Below are positions 1 through 7,774 of a stretch of DNA of 24,581 nucleotides, piece after piece. Position 1 is the first letter of the stretch; each line of letters begins with the position of its first letter. Where the stretch lies: assembly GCA_964486825.1 (NCBI GenBank), contig CAZAQS010000045.1:1-24581 (forward strand), in the 5' to 3' direction. The position numbers were made by a program, and so were the translations under genes. Origin of the DNA: CAZAQS01 sp964486825 (GTDB lineage Bacteria > Chloroflexota > Anaerolineae > Anaerolineales > UBA4823). Below the pieces are notes generated by a model. That model was not told where the DNA came from, made no database searches, and worked only from the letters and a program-made list of their open reading frames with translations.

Positions 1-2209
1 ATTCCAGCTGGTCCTCTTCCAATTCACTCACCCGGATATGCCCGCCAGCTTCCAACCAGGCTAAACCTTTTCTTACAGTAGCTTCCCGGTGGGCGGTAGC
101 GGCTGCCAGCCTTGATAGGCTGGTGCGACCCGCTTTTGAATGCAAGGCAAATTTGACCAACCCCGCCAGCCGCGTCAAGAACGCTTCCAACAGCTCCGTG
201 CCGGGCGAGAATCCAAACAGGTATACGCAGCCGGGTGAGACTGCATCCAGCGCATTTGCCAGCTCCGACCTTCCTGGAGGCGCGGTCCATATCGCCAGCG
301 CGTTGGCCTGGCCAAGCTTGTAACGGTCCAGGACATGGATGCCTTGTTTCTCAAGCAGGTCCAACGACTCGGCTTCACCCCACACCGCAACCTGTCCTTG
401 TTTCAGCAATTGCTGGAGCCTGGCCAGCGGTTGAGGCTGGCCACGAAAGTCGATAACTTGAATGGCTCTGGCTTCCAGCGAGATGGCGGTCTCGAGCCGG
501 CTCTGTAAGCGCATGTCCACGTACTCGATCTGGATCTCGCAGCCGCCGCGGTAATCCCCCATGCGGGCGTGGTAAGCCAGGTCAAAGGCCTCTCCTTCCA
601 GTGCAGACTCGGGCACCCCCCAGCTCGCGCCCTGCCACCAGATCACCTTGGCCCGCAAGCCCTGGTCATCTTCCAGAATGAGCTGGATATGCTCCTCCCC
701 CCTGCCGACTGTGCTGGAGCTACGCAGTCGCATGCCTGGGCTGGCCAGCGTAAGCGAAGGGTTCCCGGCTCCAAAAGGCGCCAGCCGTTCGAAATCCAGC
801 ACCAGCTCAGGCGTCAGCTCCGAGAGCGGGATATAGGCATCGATCTGGAGGACCGGCTCCTGTCGCTCTTCACCCAACATTTCTCCCACCGTACGGCAGA
901 AAGCCTGCCGAAATTCAGGGATGCGTTCTGATTCAAGGGATAACCCGGCTGCCATGGCATGTCCCCCGTAGCCCAATAGCATGCCGGCCTGGGCGGCGAT
1001 GGCGTTGGTGATATTACAACCTTCGATCGAGCGGCCTGAGCCGCGCGCCGCGGATCCGGCTGGGGCGGAAAGCAGGATAACCGGCCTTTGATAGCGCTCC
1101 ACAAGGCGGCTGGCGACAATCCCGATCACCCCTGCTGGCCAGGAAGGATGCGCCAATACCAGGGCGGGCTCGTCCAGCAATCCCGGATCATGCTCGATCT
1201 GTCCCTGGGCGGCCTGGAAGACCTGGTCGGTGAGTAGCTTGCGCCTCGCGTTCAGCCCTTCCAGGTGGTTGGCGAGCACGCGCGCCCGGCCCATATCCGG
1301 CGTGGTGAACAGCTCCACGACCGGATTGGCATCCGAAAGCCTTCCCAGAGCGTTCAGCCTGGGCGCCAGGAGATAACCGATATGCTCTTCGGTTAGCCCG
1401 TGAGGGCTCAGCTCGGCCATCTCGTAGATAGCTTTCAGCCCGGCCCGGTTCGGCCGACGCAGCGCCTCCAGCCCGCGTTGGAGCAGGAAGCGCGTTTCCC
1501 CGGTCTGCCTGGCGACGTCAGCCACGATGCCGAGGGCAACCAGGTCGAGATGCTTATGCATTCCTTGTGGTTGCCCAAACCGGCGGTAGAGCTCCTCGGC
1601 CAGTTTATAGGCTGCGCCCACTCCGGGCAAGCTCTCGCAAGGGTGGGCGGGGGGCAGCAGGCGCGGGTTTAGGATTGCCCGGGCGGCGGGGAGCTGTGCG
1701 GGCAGCTCGTGATGGTCGGTGACTACGAAATCAATTCCAATCGAATTCGCATAGTCTATCGCTTCGTGGGCCGTTATCCCCGTGTCGCAGGTGACCACCA
1801 GTCCGAAACTCCCCCGGGCATGCAACTCTTTAAGCACTCCCAGGCTTACCCCGTGAGATTCCCGCTCCCGCACCGGGATATGGAAGCTCACCTGCGCGCC
1901 CAGTTCCTGCAACGTTGAGAACAACACTGTTGTTGAGGTCTGCCCGTCCACGTCGAAATCCCCCCATACGCAGATCGGCTCCTGCTTGTGGATGGCCTGT
2001 TCCACCCGGTCGGCGGCCTCTGCCATTCCCGGCAGCTCACGTGGGTCGGTTGGGGTAAAGGCTTCTGGGGATAGAAAGGCCTGGGCGGCCTCTACGCTGG
2101 TAAGGCCACGTTCGAACAAGATTCGCGCCACCAACGCGTGCCCGCCGGTGGCAGCCCTGAGCTCCTCCGGGGCCAGGTTTTCCGTAGGCTCGAGCCATTT
2201 ATTGTTCAA
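1..2209 (-). CDS. recJ: Single-stranded-DNA-specific 5'-3' exonuclease RecJ (3' end beyond window)
   Basis: RecJ degrades single-stranded DNA 5' to 3' in recombinational and mismatch repair. I translated the frame by hand: it stays open from 2209 to the left edge (about 736 codons). The DHH phosphoesterase signatures are visible: GDFDVDG at residues 83-89 (family usually DYDVDG), VVTDHH with D165-H166-H167, and the DHHA1 motif GGHAMAAGL near residues 415-425. An OB-fold-like region follows at about 445-560. At 736+ residues it is much longer than the roughly 577-aa E. coli protein, and the extension ends in a winged-helix-like stretch (visible near bases 1-120). I chose the TTG at 2209: it overlaps the upstream nuclease stop as TTGA and has GGGGGAG 8 nt before it; no ATG in this frame fits. 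Last visible gene of the helicase-nuclease operon. Identity is secure; the true C-terminus is not visible. Confidence 0.93.
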   Translation of the reverse strand, partial: MNNKWLEPTENLAPEELRAATGGHALVARILFERGLTSVEAAQAFLSPEAFTPTDPRELPGMAEAADRVEQAIHKQEPICVWGDFDVDGQTSTTVLFSTLQELGAQVSFHIPVRERESHGVSLGVLKELHARGSFGLVVTCDTGITAHEAIDYANSIGIDFVVTDHHELPAQLPAARAILNPRLLPPAHPCESLPGVGAAYKLAEELYRRFGQPQGMHKHLDLVALGIVADVARQTGETRFLLQRGLEALRRPNRAGLKAIYEMAELSPHGLTEEHIGYLLAPRLNALGRLSDANPVVELFTTPDMGRARVLANHLEGLNARRKLLTDQVFQAAQGQIEHDPGLLDEPALVLAHPSWPAGVIGIVASRLVERYQRPVILLSAPAGSAARGSGRSIEGCNITNAIAAQAGMLLGYGGHAMAAGLSLESERIPEFRQAFCRTVGEMLGEERQEPVLQIDAYIPLSELTPELVLDFERLAPFGAGNPSLTLASPGMRLRSSSTVGRGEEHIQLILEDDQGLRAKVIWWQGASWGVPESALEGEAFDLAYHARMGDYRGGCEIQIEYVDMRLQSRLETAISLEARAIQVIDFRGQPQPLARLQQLLKQGQVAVWGEAESLDLLEKQGIHVLDRYKLGQANALAIWTAPPGRSELANALDAVSPGCVYLFGFSPGTELLEAFLTRLAGLVKFALHSKAGRTSLSRLAAATAHREATVRKGLAWLEAGGHIRVSELEEDQLE

Positions 2210-3096
2210 AAACTGATCTCCCCCATTTGTTCGAAATTGAACCCGGTTTCTGCCTCTTCACCGGCTAGCCCGGCTTCTATGTCCGCCTCGTCATCATCCA
2301 GGGTCCCTGCACGCACGCCTCTCTCACACAACGAGCGGTAAGTGCACCAGCGGCAGGTTTTGCTCCCAGGCGCCAATGGGAAGTCTGTTTCTAGCCGCGT
2401 TTCGATTTCCGCAACCAGGCCCTCTAGATACAAACTGTCTAACCGGTAGCTATCCTGGTCATAGGTGTATCGCTGAGCTTGCCCCGGGAAGCCTGCAAAC
2501 CAGTAGATCATCTCTACCTGCTCGGGGTGCAAGCCCAGCCCCTCTGTGAAGCATTCACTGGCTCTGACCAATAAATAGGGGTACACCCTGGTTTGCAGCC
2601 GTTCTGCCAGTTTTTTGGCGCTGTCTCTTTTATGGGAGGTCTTCCATTCAAAGATCTTTATGCTTGCACCCGCCTCAGACCTGCTTAACACCAGGGCGTC
2701 AAACTTCCCAACCAGGCGGTAATTGCATAGCGGAGCTGACAGGCTAATCTCGGTCAGGCACAACTTACCGGTGCCATTGAGCTCGGCTGCCAGCCCTTCC
2801 GGCAGCCCACCCTGCGGGTCCGGTTGCGCATGCAGGTAATTCTGCCACCACTGGCGCAGCTCGGAGTCCATTTCCATCTGGTCCAGGCATTCGACCTGTA
2901 CGCCGAGCAGGTGCTGCTGGAGAAGGCGATGGAAAGCCGCTCCCTGTTTCAGAAAGCGCTCGTTGTCTAAAGGCGGCTCGGAAATGATGGCAGGCCAGGC
3001 CAGTCGCATCAGGCGGAGCAGTTGGAAGCGGCGCGGGCATTCTACATAATCCTGCAAGCTGCCCTGGCTGAAGTGGAAGTCATCTGGCAAACGCAT
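2206..3096 (-). CDS. PD-(D/E)XK nuclease with 4-Cys Fe-S cluster (AddB/Cas4-type nuclease domain as a separate protein)
   Basis: A stand-alone RecB-family nuclease of 296 aa. Numbering from the ATG at 3096, visible signatures are a single Cys (C20, in YVECPRRF), a His in GAAFHRLL (H56), the catalytic Asp in GKFDAL (D133), the E-x-K pair in FEWKT (E150, K152), the RecB-family QxxxY (Q168 to Y172), and C-x2-C-x5-C (C248, C251, C257). One early Cys plus three late Cys around the nuclease core is the iron-sulfur arrangement known from AddB and Cas4. The frame opens at a GTG six bases upstream, but that GTG lies inside the Shine-Dalgarno GGGAGG, so the ATG 5 nt after it is preferred. It begins 32 bp after the helicase stop and its TGA overlaps the recJ start. 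The C-terminal 35 residues are acidic. Likely the nuclease subunit of the helicase complex encoded just upstream; that pairing is inference from order and motifs. Confidence 0.85.
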   Translation of the reverse strand: MRLPDDFHFSQGSLQDYVECPRRFQLLRLMRLAWPAIISEPPLDNERFLKQGAAFHRLLQQHLLGVQVECLDQMEMDSELRQWWQNYLHAQPDPQGGLPEGLAAELNGTGKLCLTEISLSAPLCNYRLVGKFDALVLSRSEAGASIKIFEWKTSHKRDSAKKLAERLQTRVYPYLLVRASECFTEGLGLHPEQVEMIYWFAGFPGQAQRYTYDQDSYRLDSLYLEGLVAEIETRLETDFPLAPGSKTCRWCTYRSLCERGVRAGTLDDDEADIEAGLAGEEAETGFNFEQMGEISF

Positions 3097-3128
3097 GAGC
3101 ACCTCCCTCCCCGGTTATTCAGTCTTTA

Positions 3129-5422
3129 TTACTTTTTATATAATTTTGAGTCTGGTTCCTGGTAAGCGTGCAATGCCAACAGGGCCTCGGCCGGGCGTAC
3201 CTCGCCTTTGCGCCCCGAATTCCAGGAGATGAACAGTTCCTTCCGGGCGCGCGTGATGCCTACATAAAGTAGCCGTAGCCGCTCGGAGATATACTCCAAA
3301 CGTGCATTTTCTGTAGCCTGCCCCTCACTATACCAGCTATACTCGTCCGTGCTCAAGGCTGCCTTAAGCTGTTCCAGCGCTTCTGCTTCCAGGTTCAGCT
3401 TACCCTTCAAGAACCATTTCTCTGGCATATATCTGTCGTATTCTTTTCCGGAGGGGAAATCATAACTGTTCACCGACATCAGGTAAACCCGGTCCCATTC
3501 CAGGCCTTTGGCCTTATGTACGGTTGAAACCAGGACCTTGCCCTTGTGTACATCCGGGTCGAAGCCGGTGTCTTCGGGACTGAAACCCATGAACCTGCGC
3601 TGGTTGCGCGCGACAACGGCAAGCTCTTCGGTAAGCTCAGGCAGCCGGTAGCTTGGGTTCGCTTCACTGGCCTGCCTCAAGATCAGCGCCAGCTTATGCG
3701 CGATGGCCAGGTCGGGGGGTTCCTTGAACAGGTCCTGGGAGAGTGTCAAAATTGCCTGGTCCACAGGCAACACGGCGGTCCCCAACCAGCGCTGAACCAG
3801 GTCGCGGAACTCCAGCAGACCCTGGTAAACGGGCTGATCCTCATCGGTCAAACCCAGCTCTTCCAGCCAGTCCTGGTCCAGACGCGGCCAGATGAAGTCT
3901 TCCACCCTGCCACATTTGCGCAGCATGGCCGCAGCACGGCTGGCAACTTGCCAGGCCTGTTCATCCTCCCGGTCGTCCCGCCGCCATACTTCGTAGACCT
4001 TGGCCAACTTCTTCGCCGATAGTGGATCGCCGATATAGCTGAGCAAGTTTCCCAAAGCGCCAGCCGCCGCACGAGTAGAGGTGGTACTCCTCAGGATTTC
4101 GNNNNNNNNNNCGCCAGCGTGGCATCAAGCTGGCGGGGATCGTGGATTTCGATGTACTCGATGCCCCTGCGCTTGAGCTCATTGACCATATCGAAGCCGC
4201 GCTGGTTGCGCGGCGCCAGCACCGCTGCCGTTTGGTCCGGGTGCTCCGGTAGCCATCTCTCCAATGAGCTGGCTATGTAGGCTACCTCTTCCTGGGGCGA
4301 GAGCTTCTTAAGGATAAATTCTACACGCCCACTCTCGTCGGGAGGATTAGGTTGTGGGTCCCCGGGTGGAGTTGGAAGGATGCGAGGGGTGGATAATGCT
4401 TCCCGGGCAGCTTCTAATGGGTGCTCAGCCATGGTCCAATCGATCAAATGATTAGCCAGGGCGATAATGCTCTGGGTCGAGCGGCCTGAATTTGGCAATT
4501 GCCTTTCGATCACGTCCGGTCTCTGGATAAATCGTTTCAGATAATGCGGGCTGGCGGTCGTGAATGTCTCGTAGATGGCCTGGTTCGGGTCGCCCACCCG
4601 TACCCAGTTTCCATGCTCTCCCACCAGGAGTTTCAGGATTTCCTCTTGCAAGCGACTGCTGTCCTGGGCCTCATCCTCTAGAATATATGGCCAGCGTAGC
4701 CGGAGCCTCTCCAGGTAGGCTTCGTCCGCCCGCAAGGCCTCCAGCGCCAACCGGATCAGGTCATCGAAATCCACCGCTCCCCGGTAAGCCAGGGCACGCT
4801 GGTAGTCAGCGTAGATCTCGGCCCCCATCTCAGCCAAGGGTAGGGGTACCGGTAGCGCAGCCAGCTTTTCCACCAGCTCGTCGGGGGTAAGTTGCCAGTC
4901 CTTGGCTGAGCGGATGAAGCTGTTGGAGATCCCGCTCACCAGGTCGGGCAATTGCTCGCGGCGTACCCAATCCCGCCGCCCATCATCCATCTCGGGGTTC
5001 AGGTACTCATCCAGGGTATACGTATGGCTCCGCAGCCAGGCCAAAGCCGCTTCCTGGCGGATCTGGTCAGCCGCGCGCTCATCCACGATTTGGAAATCCC
5101 CCTCCAACCCCACCAGGGAGGGTCTCTCACGGACGATATCGTGAGCCAGACCGTGCAGGGTACGCACCCGGAAACCCAGGTTGGGCAGCATCCCGATATC
5201 CCGGATAATGCTTCCGATTCGAGCCCGGAAGTTGTCCACTGCCGAGTTGACCAGGGTGACGATCAATACTTCCTGCTCGTCGTCCAGGATACCGCGAGCG
5301 ATGATCTCGGCCGCCAGGTAAGACAGGGTCTGGGTCTTTCCGCTCCCCGGCACCGCAGAGACACCCATCTTGCCTTCCCGGTAAGCCAGCACCTCCTGCT
5401 GCTTGGGGCGTGGTTTAAACAT
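3129..5422 (-). CDS. UvrD/PcrA-like SF1A DNA helicase, interrupted by assembly gap
   Basis: A 3'-5' SF1 DNA helicase split only by ten Ns at 4102-4111. Left of the gap the N-terminal half reads motif I AVPGSGKT (residues 23-30 from the ATG at 5422), motif II DEAQD (250-254), motif III GDPNQAIY (277-284) and motif IV around LPNSGRS. Beyond the gap the frame continues as EILRSTTSTRAAAGALG, then motif V STVHKAKGLEWD and motif VI RLLYVGITRARKEL, ending at 3129. The frame differs by one across the Ns, as expected if the ten Ns are a placeholder of arbitrary length rather than a true frameshift. The two halves add up to about 760 aa, close to the size of UvrD/PcrA. No nuclease domain follows motif VI, unlike AddA. 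The ATG at 5422 sits after a GGGGGT and overlaps the upstream stop by 8 bp; a GTG at 5428 is possible. Probable motor subunit of an end-resection complex with its neighbours. Confidence 0.88.
4102..4111. other. Assembly gap (10 N) inside the helicase gene
   Basis: Ten undetermined bases lie between two halves of one helicase reading frame. Coding continues on both sides (DPRQLDATLA before, EILRSTTSTRAAAG after), but the reading frames are offset, so the real gap length is unknown and is probably not 10. Confidence 0.97.
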
Positions 5423-7556
5423 TTGCACCCCCAGCGCTACGCAGTACCCGGTTGACCGCCTTCAGCAGCGGCCCCTGCTGCTCGTAGCCTTGCTCGTTGA
5501 GATCGCTTAACCCGAAATAGAGCGCTTCACGGCACCTGCGTAGCAGGCCCAGGGTCAGGCGGTATAAGGCCTGTTGGTTAGCCTCCAGCTCCTCACGGTC
5601 GGTCCAGGGGGTATTCGCAGGCCAGCCGCGGCTGAGCACGTACGGGTGAGTGAGGGGCTGGTACAGGCGCTCGAACCACCCACGGCTGCCGATATCCAAC
5701 CAGAACTGGATTTTGACCGGCCGGTTATTCATCAGGAAGGTATAAGCCGGCGCCAGCAATACCGCATCCTCAGGCTGTAGCTGCCAGCTGCGTACGTACT
5801 GGGCCGCCACGACCCCATCCTGGACCATTTCAACGTACTCCTGCCCGATGGCCTTGCCGTCCTCAGGAAGGTTTCTCCCGATTGCCCATCGGAAATCGCG
5901 CGCCGAATCGACCAGGTTGGCGGCTACTTCCCCAGCATCGTAATTGCTGTGGAAGCGGTAGCCAGGCTGGGATAGCAACTCACCAAACAGGCGGCTCAGG
6001 AAGTGATCCAGCTCCAGGGCAGGCCCGGAGGCATACTCCTGTATCCAGGCGCGCAGGTTCTCGTAACGCTGGCCGAGAACGTAGGTGATGCGCTCCTGCA
6101 TCTCCCCACGGAGCTGGTCAAATGAAGTCAGTACGGGAATTCCATCCCGCACCCGGTAGACGATCTCGCTTAGCAATTGCGCTCTCACCAGGTCGAGGTC
6201 CTCGATGGACAGCAGCAGTGCGTAGGCCACGTCGTGCCGGGATGGCAGGTATACGCCTCCTTGCCCCTGGGCCCAGTGAGGGTGCGCCAGCGCTGCCAGA
6301 GTCAGCAGGCAGTGTGTGGCAGGTTCTTCCCGCAGGGCGCGCGAAGGACGGTGCGAACGGACCGGTATCGCCTCTCGCTCTAGCCGCTCGGTGAGCGAAA
6401 AGCGTAAAGCGTCTGTCAGGTAGGGGGCCAGCACGACGATGTCTTTCGGGGTGACGGACTCATCTCGCACCAGTCGCACGATCTGCTGCGCCACCCAATC
6501 GATCATCTGGGGGTAGTATTGGTGGACTTCGAAGCCCAGGGCTTGCCGGTAATTGTGTGAGCCTTCGTTTTCAAAGCCCGGGCGTGGTGTCCTTCGGAGC
6601 AGGGCATCCCCTAAGCGTAGGGCGAAATCTTCCAGCGGCTCCGGCATTACAAAGCTGCCTTCAAATTCTACCTGCTCCTCGCATAGCTCTTTCAGGCCGT
6701 AAGCGCTATCTGAGTCGGCTCCTAGAAAGACGCGGTAACCGGCATGCTGGTCGTAGATCAGCAAGGCTGACTCGAAATCCGGCAGCCATTGGCGTAACAA
6801 ATCATGCGCGGCCGGGACATCTTCTTCGATATTATCGGCGATCAAATGCCGGTACTGCGCCTGAAGGTAGTTCCTGCAGGTAGGCTCGTTCCAAAGGTGT
6901 TTCAGGAACACATCCAATTGAAGGGAAAAATCCAGCAGGTTGTGCTCCAGGCAATAGCTGCGGAAGCGCAGCGCGGCTTCCTGTGCATCATCATAGACGC
7001 GCGCCTGCTTGGTCTCCCCAATCCAGGCTGCTTTCAGTCGCTCTCCGATCTCTGTGTAGGGAAAACCCACCGTAGCCGCTTTATTCAAATTGTCCAGCAC
7101 CTGGCTATATAACCGGTTACGCGGCAGCGTCACAGGCTCGAAGCTACCCTTTTCCAGCATTGGTTTCACCACCCTGGCCATATAATACTGGGCCGTTTCC
7201 AGGGTCAAGAAAACCGGCGGCAAACCCGGCTGGGCGAAGCCGGCTGCCGGAGCAGCCAGGGGCCAGAACAACTCGATCATGCGTTTAGCCAGTCCGCCAA
7301 TGGTGAGGGCCTGGACCATGCCGCCTGCCACGACTCCAGGATGTCTGGCAGCCTCCATGTAAGGGGCTGCCAGGGTGCGTTGGGGAGTCAGGAGCAGGAT
7401 ATTGTCCCCACGCACTCCCTGGCTCATCAGGTGCAGCATGCGCTCGACTCCCACAGTGGTCTTTCCGCTGCCAGCCGGCCCTTCCAGGAAGATCTTACTC
7501 TGGAGGGGTTTCCCGAGAATTTCGAGTTGATTTTCTGTCAAGAAGACTTGGTACAT
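5415..7556 (-). CDS. AddB-like / divergent UvrD-type SF1 ATPase
   Basis: A 713-aa protein with a clear Walker A motif, EGPAGSGKTT (residues 25-34), and recognisable but weakened SF1 helicase features: LLDFSLQLDVF (207-217), a motif II-like ADNIEED (240-246) without a standard DExx, and a motif III-like GADSDSAYGL (279-288) in place of GDxxQxIY. A second RecA-like half is suggested by a C-terminal LRRCREALYFGLS resembling motif VI. I see no motif V (TxHxxKGLE), no PD-(D/E)XK nuclease and no Fe-S cysteines. A protein with intact Walker A and otherwise eroded helicase motifs resembles AddB, a helicase-fold scaffold. First gene of the operon; its stop overlaps the next start by 8 bp, pointing to translational coupling. 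No Shine-Dalgarno sequence is visible before the ATG at 7556. It may instead be an active divergent helicase; the ATPase assignment is firm, the AddB-like role is inferred. Confidence 0.72.
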   Translation of the reverse strand: MYQVFLTENQLEILGKPLQSKIFLEGPAGSGKTTVGVERMLHLMSQGVRGDNILLLTPQRTLAAPYMEAARHPGVVAGGMVQALTIGGLAKRMIELFWPLAAPAAGFAQPGLPPVFLTLETAQYYMARVVKPMLEKGSFEPVTLPRNRLYSQVLDNLNKAATVGFPYTEIGERLKAAWIGETKQARVYDDAQEAALRFRSYCLEHNLLDFSLQLDVFLKHLWNEPTCRNYLQAQYRHLIADNIEEDVPAAHDLLRQWLPDFESALLIYDQHAGYRVFLGADSDSAYGLKELCEEQVEFEGSFVMPEPLEDFALRLGDALLRRTPRPGFENEGSHNYRQALGFEVHQYYPQMIDWVAQQIVRLVRDESVTPKDIVVLAPYLTDALRFSLTERLEREAIPVRSHRPSRALREEPATHCLLTLAALAHPHWAQGQGGVYLPSRHDVAYALLLSIEDLDLVRAQLLSEIVYRVRDGIPVLTSFDQLRGEMQERITYVLGQRYENLRAWIQEYASGPALELDHFLSRLFGELLSQPGYRFHSNYDAGEVAANLVDSARDFRWAIGRNLPEDGKAIGQEYVEMVQDGVVAAQYVRSWQLQPEDAVLLAPAYTFLMNNRPVKIQFWLDIGSRGWFERLYQPLTHPYVLSRGWPANTPWTDREELEANQQALYRLTLGLLRRCREALYFGLSDLNEQGYEQQGPLLKAVNRVLRSAGGANV

Positions 7557-7646
7557 AGCGAACTATTGCTTATCAGGGGATAGGTAGGCCAGGGCTTAGT
7601 TCGTTCGAGTAAAGCCCACGGCATTGGGGTGCGAACTCTACAGGAG

Positions 7647-7673
7647 TCTATAATAAAAGAAGATTCTCGTCAA
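7647..7673 (-). promoter_or_regulatory. Possible promoter of the helicase-nuclease-recJ operon
   Basis: On the minus strand TTGACG (7673-7668) is followed after 15 nt by TATAGA (7652-7647), about 90 nt before the first start codon at 7556. The spacing is shorter than the ideal 17 nt. A second TTGACA at 7698-7693 has no partner at proper distance. Weak support; there is no other coding sequence in 7557-7774. Confidence 0.28.
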
Positions 7674-7717
7674 ATGACTTTTTTACTCCGGTTGTCAACA
7701 TACGCTTTAATGAGTGA

Positions 7718-7753
7718 GGGGCTGTCCGTTATCTAACAGACAGCCCCTTTTTT
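7718..7753. terminator. Stem-loop with T-run after the YfkN-like gene
   Basis: A perfect 9-bp stem (GGGGCTGTC at 7718-7726 with GACAGCCCC at 7739-7747) encloses a 12-nt loop and is followed on the + strand by six T. It sits about 25 nt past the stop of the minus-strand phosphoesterase gene and so is its likely 3' hairpin, although the T-run faces the + direction. The palindrome GATATTTAATATC (7762-7774) abuts the same stop codon. Confidence 0.6.
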
Positions 7754-7774
7754 CATGAGTTGATATTTAATATC

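Noticed and set aside
3129..4055. A separate 308-aa helicase C-terminal gene starting at TTG 4055
   Set aside because: The same frame continues upstream to the assembly gap with typical helicase sequence (EILRSTTSTRAAAGALG), so it is the second half of one gene, not a new start.
2206..7556. An antiphage defence island (helicase plus nuclease)
   Set aside because: Helicase and nuclease genes alone are suggestive, but the motifs match AddAB/UvrD repair enzymes, recJ is coupled to them, and no integrase, restriction, toxin or other defence gene is nearby.
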